Source of the DNA: Dryococelus australis
Taxonomy: Eukaryota; Arthropoda; Insecta; Phasmatodea; Phasmatidae
Direction: 5' to 3'
Assembly: GCA_029891345.1 (NCBI GenBank)
Contig: CM057009.1
Coordinates: 92,179,416 to 92,243,415 of the forward strand
DNA: 64,000 nucleotides
The translations under genes were made by a program, and so were the position numbers. This document shows, piece after piece, positions 56,986 through 64,000 of this stretch. The notes under the pieces were generated by a model that saw only the letters and a program-made list of their open reading frames with translations, was not told the DNA's origin and did no database searches. Numbering within the stretch: the stretch's first letter is position 1; each line of letters begins with the position of its first letter.

Positions 56986-58480
56986 AGTGTATATTGCACA
57001 TGCATCAAGCATGGTACACAATGTTAGATTAAAGAAGGAAATACCATCTTTAAGAGTGTGAACAATAAGGTTAACACTGCAAACAGATATAAAAAAACAA
57101 ATGTAAAAGAAAAATAATTATAAACACTTCCCCACCATTGTAATCACACGTATTGGATACTGTACGATATGTTAAAAAATGCTAGACAAAACCAAGTCGT
57201 CCTGGTCAGTACAACAGAATAGCAAACACCTTTCACATGAACCAAGTGAAACAAAACTGTCAAACTCAGCAGACACACGCATCACTAGAAGCAGAACATG
57301 TCCATCCTGTCCAACATTGCGAAATCAATTAATCTGTAAAGCATATCTATAAAAGCAATTTGTGTATATACTTATTTTGAATATTTACAATTTATAGCGA
57401 TAGAACTGTAAGCACATACGAAACAGCATACATCAATACCATTTGCTTCATAAGACATATGCTGAGCAAACAGAAATATAAAAAATATATAAGAGCAAAA
57501 AGATAAAATATTTTAATCACATGCATATATTGCACAAGCATCGAACACTGTGCATAACATTAGTCTAAATAAAAGTACTTTCATGAATCTGAGAAGCACA
57601 TGCATGATAAGGTCAATATTGCTACACACTGATGCAAACAGATACAAAGGAAAATAGTGATAAACACTTACCAAATATTTTAATCGCATATTGCACATGC
57701 ATTGGGTTCTGTACCCTATGCTAAAAGATGTCAGACAAGACCAGACTATCCTGGCCAGTACAACAGAATAGCAAACACCTTCTGCACGAACCGAGTGAAA
57801 CGAAACCATCAAATTCAGCCAACACTTACAACAATGACAGGAGAACACTTCCGACCCAGCCGACGTTGTGTGATCAACTAGCCCAGGGGGTTGGTCGGTT
57901 ACACAAGCACCATGCCGACCTTGGCAAGTTTATGGGATGTTACACACCACTAGACCAGAGAGAGAGAGGATGAGAGAGAGAAAGAGAGAGAGATGCATCA
58001 GGCTCCAGGGTGTCAGACCAGCCGAGTCATACAAGCACTTCCCTTTACGAGAAGAATTCAGTACAAGGTAACAATTTATTCCATTTTAAACACTATCTAT
58101 ACATGTACTTATTAGAATGTATAGCATTTATAGCATCAGAACCTTAAGCACATAAGAAACAACATGTATTTAAACCATCAGCTGTGCAAGAGAGAGACAG
58201 CACTGCTACACATGCTGAGGCAAACAGATTAAAAAAGCAAAATAGTTTTACACATTTACCAACAAATACATATTACGCCAGCATCGCCTGCTGTACGTTG
58301 TGATAGGCGAAAAAAATGCAATTGTGTAGTGCAGGAACGACAATAAGGACAACACTGCTACACACCAATGCAGACAGTTATAAGCACTTACCAACCATTG
58401 CAAACACATATTACACATGCATGTCCCTTTATGAGAGGAATTCATTACAGGGTAACAATTTATTTATTTTTAATACGTTA
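56986..58480 (+). repeat. complex long tandem repeat, about 550-740-bp spacing
   Basis: CAGTACAACAGAATAGCAAA occurs at 57206 and 57757 (551 apart), each followed by ACACCTT, GAACC-AGTGAAAC and CAAATTCAGC-type blocks. TATTGCACATGCATC-AGC and AAACACTTACCAACCATT precede them. GAACTGTAAGCACATACGAAACA at about 57402 and its partner at about 58140 are 738 apart, the difference being extra sequence including a GA microsatellite at 57955-57992. Another block of the family lies at 62510-63310. No coding function seen. Confidence 0.75.
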
Positions 58481-59100
58481 AGCTGTAAATATTATTATTA
58501 TCTTTTAAATATCGCTTCGAATACACTGGTGTTGGTGGAGGATATCTCTTCTGTCCACCCTACTCACTTTCAGGTCTACATAAGCAATTCGTACCAACAC
58601 ATTTCGCTCCGAATTGCTTTTTTCTCTCGTCGAGAGGACATACTGAAACTAGCACTCATAAAATGTTATCGTTTATTGTAGCATATGCAAAGATGTAATC
58701 ACTTACACCACTTGTAAAATATAACGAGCGTACATACCTGCCTAAAGCAATCCTTCTCGAACTAAACGAATTAAAATCCATCTACAAACACCTTCCTGCC
58801 TATCTGCAACAGGAAGAAGGGATTCTTGGCTGTCTAGAATGTTGCCAAGGTAGTGGTATCGTTACAGGCATGACACATCCCAGGAGTTGGTGTAAGACAC
58901 GCAACAGGAGTGTGCAGCTGCAAAAAAAAAAGCCACCTCCGACACAGAAAGATGAACGAGTGTAAAGAAGTTGAAAGGCCGAATTGTCAACTTCGCAGGC
59001 TAGAAAACGAACGACTGGATAAGGTAACATATTTCAGTCCAGAAACCATACAGCCAGCAGTAATCTACTGAGGCAACCCGAGAAGAGCAATCCAAATTAC
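58481..59100. other. intergenic, nothing recognised
   Basis: Mixed-composition DNA without a recognisable frame. Confidence 0.35.
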
Positions 59101-59101
59101 C

Positions 59102-59369
59102 ATGCAGTGTGAACAGTATAAAAGCGAGCATCATGAAAAAAAGATGTCAGTTCGACGGCGAGCGTGTGGTGGTGGTGGTGGTGGTGGAAAGCAGATCGTT
59201 ACGACTGCATTCATCTTCTACGATCGTGTACGCTGCTACAATATGAAGATGGGATTAATGGTTGAAGACTTACCATCTGTAACACCATCAGAATCGCCAA
59301 CAGCAAGGGGCCCTGAAGAGTCGCTACAAGTATTACAGAATCAGTGTAACTACTGTGGAAATAATGTAA
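59102..59369 (+). pseudogene. C2HC zinc-finger exon fragment
   Basis: A frame from 59102 includes a Gly run (GGGGGGG at 59165-59190), then MGLMVEDLPSVTPSESPTAR and QVLQNQCNYCGNN. This stops at a strong GTAAGTAAAA donor at about 59369. CNYCGNN is the start of a zinc finger. If read on without splicing, the frame gives CSTR, a stop, then HERSHC, which would complete a C2HC finger. A relative with the same EDSPSV and TAS words lies at 61171-61400. It looks like one exon of a multi-finger protein; the product is not recognised. Confidence 0.5.
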
Positions 59370-59469
59370 GTAAAACCTGTAGTACACGCTGACATGAAAG
59401 AAGTCATTGCATGTTCAACCCAGCATACATAATATTTCACTGTGATAACTGAGATGTTGTTTTTACCAG

Positions 59470-59760
59470 TAGTGATAGCATATATAGGCATAACGAGAAG
59501 TGCTAAGGAATTATTTGTCGTTTATCGGGAATCGAGTGGAAGAATTGTGTTAGACATTCGCTAGCAGCTCCAATGCCAAACGTCATGAAGATAGTAACTG
59601 TCAATTTGCCACCGTTTACAAGACTTACCCATGTGATAACTGTCGTGCATATTCGCATATACTATGCGAATAAGCGAGGCTTGAATGCTCACAGCAGGAA
59701 TTGTTCTGCAAAAACAATCGCCATAAGTGTTTGGCTCGAATGAAGAATAAGTTGAGCATG
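59470..59760 (+). pseudogene. decayed C2HC multi-finger segment
   Basis: After a TTTTTACCAG acceptor-like site, three finger remnants appear in changing frames: IYRHNEKC, then TFASSSNAKRHEDSNC, then YPCDNCRAYS followed in another frame by YYANKRGLNAHSRNC. Each ends His-x3/4-Cys, the C2HC pattern also seen in the palindrome at 9.6-14.7 kb. At least three frameshifts. Confidence 0.55.
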
Positions 59761-61170
59761 TATAAAATAAATATGTATTTTTAGTTTGTTAATACTCTAA
59801 AATAAAAGTAAAATGTATAAATGGTTTTCTATATTTGTCATTTATCTTAATCCATTATAATATTAGGTTAACCTCCATCACTAGGAAAAAAAAATTACCA
59901 AATTTTGTCTGTCTGAATGGGAATTAATATTTTTTATAGTGTCAAGTCTAGAACCTAGGTCCTTACCAACAGCTGCTTGAGCAATAAACACAGATGCCCT
60001 CGCAATCTTCGTTTCTCCAGTTGGCTGCTTGAATACACGACCATCGTCTGCTAGGGTCGCGGTGGTCTTCGGTCATCTTCGTTTCCCCTGTCACGTCACG
60101 TCGTTTGCGGTACCGATGGCAGTCACTTTGTTCTACAAAAAGAGCATGTATCAAGCTGTATTATGCCAAGTCTGCAAAGTGTATAAATTACTTCTGTGTT
60201 ATTCGTGTAATTTTGAAGTAAGGTGGTATTGGTTTCACCGTCATCATACAGACCTGAAATATCTCCACATAACTAAGGGGAAAAAATACCAGATTTTGTC
60301 TGAGTCTGAAAGAGAATTAATATTTTTGTATAGTTTCGAATCTCGAGCTCAGGCCCCATACTTGTTCCCCTCATGTTAGAAAAATTGTTTAATTCTACTT
60401 ATCGATCATATTTAAGTCCATATACAGGCAGAAAATCACATTCAAACTAATCACATGTATGCAAAAATATACATCAATTACACACATTTCAATTATGTTT
60501 GTACTCTGCTTTTAGAAGATGCAAAACATAAAGAGAAGAGGTTTACCTGATGTAGCTGTTTCATATACAGAGAAGACCTGGAGACTGTGAAAGCAGCTAC
60601 CGATGTGAACTCTACGAACGCACAGACAACAATGATGATCCTGCCTATTCGTACACGGTATATATTACCGACCCAGATAGCGACTCGGCACTTGCAAGTA
60701 CTGAATATACACCACCCTGGCCAAAAAATGCACTTACTTACTTTTCTATATATGTTATTGAAATTTTTTATACGAAATAAATCATGTACCTGGCATGTGT
60801 CCTGGAGACAGTGTGCTGTACTTGCGAATAAGCTATCACAGATTTGCTCCCCTAGAGAATATAATCATTTCATCAGGGCAAATATATATATGCAATGTGA
60901 TATGTAATTTTAAAAAAATTGTGTATTATATATCTACATATTTACGTATCGAGCATATCATGTACAATTGCAATGAACTATCCAACAAGACATATTTTCG
61001 TACTCAATTCACATTCCTCTCAAAATACTTGAAGCTCGCCAGGCATTTATATAATCAGGTAACAAGCAGACCGAGACGAACAGCATCGCAAACCTTCATG
61101 TAATGAAAATTATATAAAAGCACACATTGCATAAAAAATTAGTTTTCACCTCATCATCGACTGTATTGGA
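59761..61170. other. intergenic, nothing firm
   Basis: The frame at 60029-60379 has two Cys pairs (CQVCKVYKLLLCYSC) and HRHHTDLKYLH, possibly another eroded finger, but this is weak. Confidence 0.3.
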
Positions 61171-61400
61171 AAGCAGATTGTTATGTCTACCTCAATCGCA
61201 TACTGTGTTGTAATACGAATACGGAATCGCAGGCTGAAGACTCACCATCTGTAGTAATGGTCGCATCGTCAACAGCAAGTGACGCTGGAGATTTGCTCCT
61301 TACATCACATCACGAAAGGAGTCGCTGCAGCAATAGTCTTAATAGACATAGCAATAAGTGCAAAGGTAATGTATGTCGTCCATTGGCAAGTGATTGGAAG
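61171..61400 (+). pseudogene. second copy of the zinc-finger exon
   Basis: GGAAAGCAGATTGTTATG resembles GGAAAGCAGATCGTTACG at 59188. AGACTCACCATCTGTAGTAA and CGTCAACAGCAAGTGACGCT match the 59260-59310 region. The frame from 61257 reads SSTASDAGDLLLTSHHERSR then CSNSLNRHSNKCKG, a C2HC finger tail, before a GGTAATG donor-like site. Confidence 0.5.
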
Positions 61401-61629
61401 TATTGTAGTCAGACATTAATTTGCAACCTACCAGAATTTTTTTACAAACGCACGTAGTTGTAGGTACATTTCTTAGATGATAGGAATTAAAAACAAACTA
61501 ATTTTTTGTACTTATTTTTATTTTGAACTAAATCACTTATATAATATATCATTCAATAAAGCCTTCTACTCTGAGTTCATCACAAAAAGATATCTACTTT
61601 ATTTGATGGCAAGGGACTGAGGCGCAAGG

Positions 61630-61930
61630 CACCAAAATGGCGGCAGTTTGGTGATGTTTACTCATATGAGCTGTTGGCTATCTTGTTTCCGACCACTATC
61701 TTAGTAGCCAGTATGCCGCCATCTTGGTAGCCAGTATACCATTTTTTCCTGATCTGTCATTCCGTCCATATTTTCCCTTTAAAATGTATTTGTTTTCCCT
61801 CTAATTTCTCGTTTCTTTCCATCGAAACATTTAGATTTTATTCTCTATAGTAGAAGTTTCTCGTAAATTAATTTTTCGCTTTCCCACCACTACAGTTGCA
61901 TGTCCGCCATATTGAGAGTGCCCAAAAACA
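61630..61930. repeat. CCGCCAT-containing repeat, second block
   Basis: AAATGGCGGCAGTTTGGTG, TGCCGCCATCTTGGTAGCCA and GTCCGCCATATTGAG recur. The block then has CATTTTTTCCTGATCTGTCA, as at 53328. It therefore reproduces parts of both the 52640 and 53093 blocks, suggesting a longer repeated segment. Confidence 0.5.
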
Positions 61931-62099
61931 TCCCTATGATACTGAGTTGCTACATTAATAGCTAAAATTAAAAGTGCCCCTGAATTTGCCTCAGTGACTC
62001 CATGTTTTGGCAGAGGAGTCAGAGGAGTCAGGAGTCTTTTTGAATTCTATGTGCTATAAAAAATCTAAGGTATAAATAATATTTATAATTTAACTTGTA
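61931..62099. other. intergenic, nothing recognised
   Basis: Short AT-rich link. Confidence 0.3.
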
Positions 62100-62340
62100 A
62101 AATTTACAGATTTAAATGTATCGTGCGATGTATCTACGAACTCGTATTTTCAAGAATAATTATATTATGATGTCACAGCCATCATTTTGACAAATCATAA
62201 TTTTATAAAATAAATGTTATGTATTCCATTTTATATATTTTGATTTAACTTTTATAAGCAATTATATCGTGCTACATGTCCTCGAACTCGTATTTTGAAG
62301 AAGAATTAGATTATGACTTCTCTGCAGTGAAACCAACATC
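62100..62340. repeat. about 147-bp satellite-like repeat, block 3
   Basis: Two units at about 62119 and 62266 share GTATCTACGAACTCGTATTT, TTATATTATGATGTCACAGC and ATTCCATTTTATATATTTTG with block 1. Confidence 0.75.
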
Positions 62341-62509
62341 CTCAGTCTATCAACCAAGCCATGGGGGGTCCTTCAGAAAATAAGCTGCTAGACTTCACAT
62401 CGCTCTTTGCAGAAGGTTTACGATACATGTCTTCTACATCTATGTTCTTCTTTCATGACAGGTAGATTGCTAGATGTCTCTGGACCGGAATACTAGGTTC
62501 AAATCCATT

Positions 62510-63310
62510 GATGATGAGATATAAAATAGTTATAATCACCTACCAACCAACATGTATTGCAAAAGCAACGAGCTCTGTATATCCCATCAGTCGTTGCAGG
62601 ACAAAACCATGCGTCTAAAAACACACATTACAAGAATTGTAAAGGCATACGTTTAAACCAGTGGCCATGCAAGAGACGATGCACTGCTACATATTGATGA
62701 TGAGATATAAAATAGTTTTAAACACCTACCAACCAATGCGTATTTTACAAGCGACGAGCACTTTACATCGCATCAGTCGTTAATAGAGAAGATCATGTGT
62801 CTGTGAAAAAACTGGCATGGTAGGCTTGGTTAGTACAGCAGAATAGCAAAATATTTTACCTATGTACGCCCTTCGACCGAAATATGCTATAATACAGAGG
62901 CACACGAATTCCACTACCAACCATCACATAATGTGCAAGTATCGAGCAATTTACGTCACATTACACTAAAATAAAACACTATGACAGAGCCAACAAGCAG
63001 GGAGAGCGACAAGGTCGACACTGCTGCATACTGATGGAAACAGTTATAAAATGTAAAGGAAGCTAGGTATAAGCAGTTACCAACCAGCGCATATTGCACA
63101 CACATCGAGCGTTGTACGTCGCATTAGATTATGCTAATCAAAACCAGACTGCCCTGACTAGTACGGTAGAACAGGAACCGATTTTATTACGGGCCGATCG
63201 GAATTAAACCACCAAATTCAGATCACAGCCAACATTCACAACCCACATCACAAGCAGTGGAACGCACCCACCCTATCCGAAATTGCGCGATCAACTAATA
63301 ACTCGAGAAT
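62510..63310 (+). repeat. complex long repeat, second block
   Basis: Partial units repeat CACTGCTACATATTGATGAT, GAGATATAAAATAGTTTTAA and ACACCTACCAACCAA, with an internal duplication at 62510 and 62698. They then give AACCAGACTGCCCTGACTAG, CAAATTCAGATCACAGCCAA and CGAAATTGCGCGATCAACTA, as in 57180-57330 and 57740-57890. Confidence 0.7.
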
Positions 63311-64000
63311 CTCAAAGGTAGGCAGGTGGTCAACCGATTGTACAGGAACAGTGCAGGTCTCAACGAGTCGAAGAGATTGTACATTGTTCTGGTCGCATAT
63401 AACCAATTAAATGTTATAGTCATATATAATGGTATGTATCCCCATTCAATATTCCAATACTATACTGTTCGTAGTTGGATTAATTATTATTATTGCTGGA
63501 TCTCAGCTGGCTCACAGTTAATTAGTATAGGAAGGGGAAAGTGACTCAATTATGACTGATTCTAATCACTCTACTTTATATAGCCTTAACTCTATACATC
63601 AAAGTACAACCCTTTAATAATTATACTGATACCCAAAATGGGGGGTGCTAATTATCTTTACAACTGAGCCATTAATTAAAAGATGCTTATTAATTGATCT
63701 CCAATTAATGTCTCCTATTTAATGCTTTGTAACATGTTCACCTTGATATTCCAGATGCTGAAGGCTGCGTCCAATCACATACGACTGCGGTGATCATGGC
63801 ACCTCAAAGTGGTTGGCCACTCTCACCAGCATCTCGATGACGTTCTCTCGGTAGCTCGTAGGCGACTGCCCCTATGATGAGCTTCGCGCTCTCCTAAATA
63901 AGCACGTTCACCACTGTATTGCCAAGCCCTCATATAGCAAAGCTGCAACTCCCGCTTCTGCACTGAATATGTTGCAGGGTGACTCGTTCAGCCCACAAAA
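63311..64000. other. terminal stretch, nothing recognised
   Basis: The composition becomes more balanced after 63750, which could mark nearby unique or coding DNA beyond the window, but no frame is convincing. Confidence 0.3.

Overview
The window looks like nuclear DNA of an insect with a large, repeat-rich genome. A polyneopteran (stick-insect, cockroach or termite type) is my best guess. The reasons are the AT-rich spacer DNA without dense genes, decayed insect-type DNA transposons (Tc1, mariner-like, pogo, hAT, PIF/Harbinger), tRNA-derived SINEs, and many MITEs and satellites. I see no rRNA, no intact host gene, no operon, no bacterial feature and no CRISPR array. Every recognisable protein is a transposon protein or a decayed zinc-finger protein, and nearly all carry frameshifts or stops.

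Layout. 0-9 kb: a TIR element ending CCCAGCAAACAC, two SINE copies, one full copy of a TA-target MITE, a mariner-like transposase remnant (minus), a degenerate tandem array and an internally deleted pogo-like transposase (minus). 9.6-14.7 kb: a 5.1-kb imperfect palindrome. Each arm carries an outward-facing C2HC zinc-finger reading frame and arrays of AGGTCA-type hexamers, and an AT-rich spacer separates the arms. 14.7-16.5 kb: a full MITE and a hAT element with TIRs and a near-perfect 8-bp target duplication. 16.5-25.7 kb: nothing recognisable. 25.7-29.9 kb: a Tc1 fragment, a 65-bp tandem repeat, a complete but dead Tc1 element with 29-bp TIRs and TA duplications, and two palindromes built around TA microsatellites. 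32-34.5 kb: a MITE split by three other elements, two of them stacked at one TTAA site. 38.5-47.3 kb: SINEs, two full MITEs, a 140-bp mini-MITE and a mariner-like element with TIRs. 48.7-52.5 kb: a PIF/Harbinger element whose transposase (plus) and MADF/Myb-like protein (minus) have interleaved exons. 52.6-63.3 kb: satellite-like DNA (about 147-bp, 119-bp, 333-bp, 36-bp and about 550-bp repeats), a second CCCAGCAAA element, and remnants of a multi-finger C2HC protein.

The elements do not work together as a pathway. The window records repeated insertion, decay and tandem amplification. The strongest leads are the zinc-finger palindrome, the layered TTAA/TA insertions and the interleaved Harbinger gene pair. 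All calls come from reading the sequence; no alignment or database search was run.
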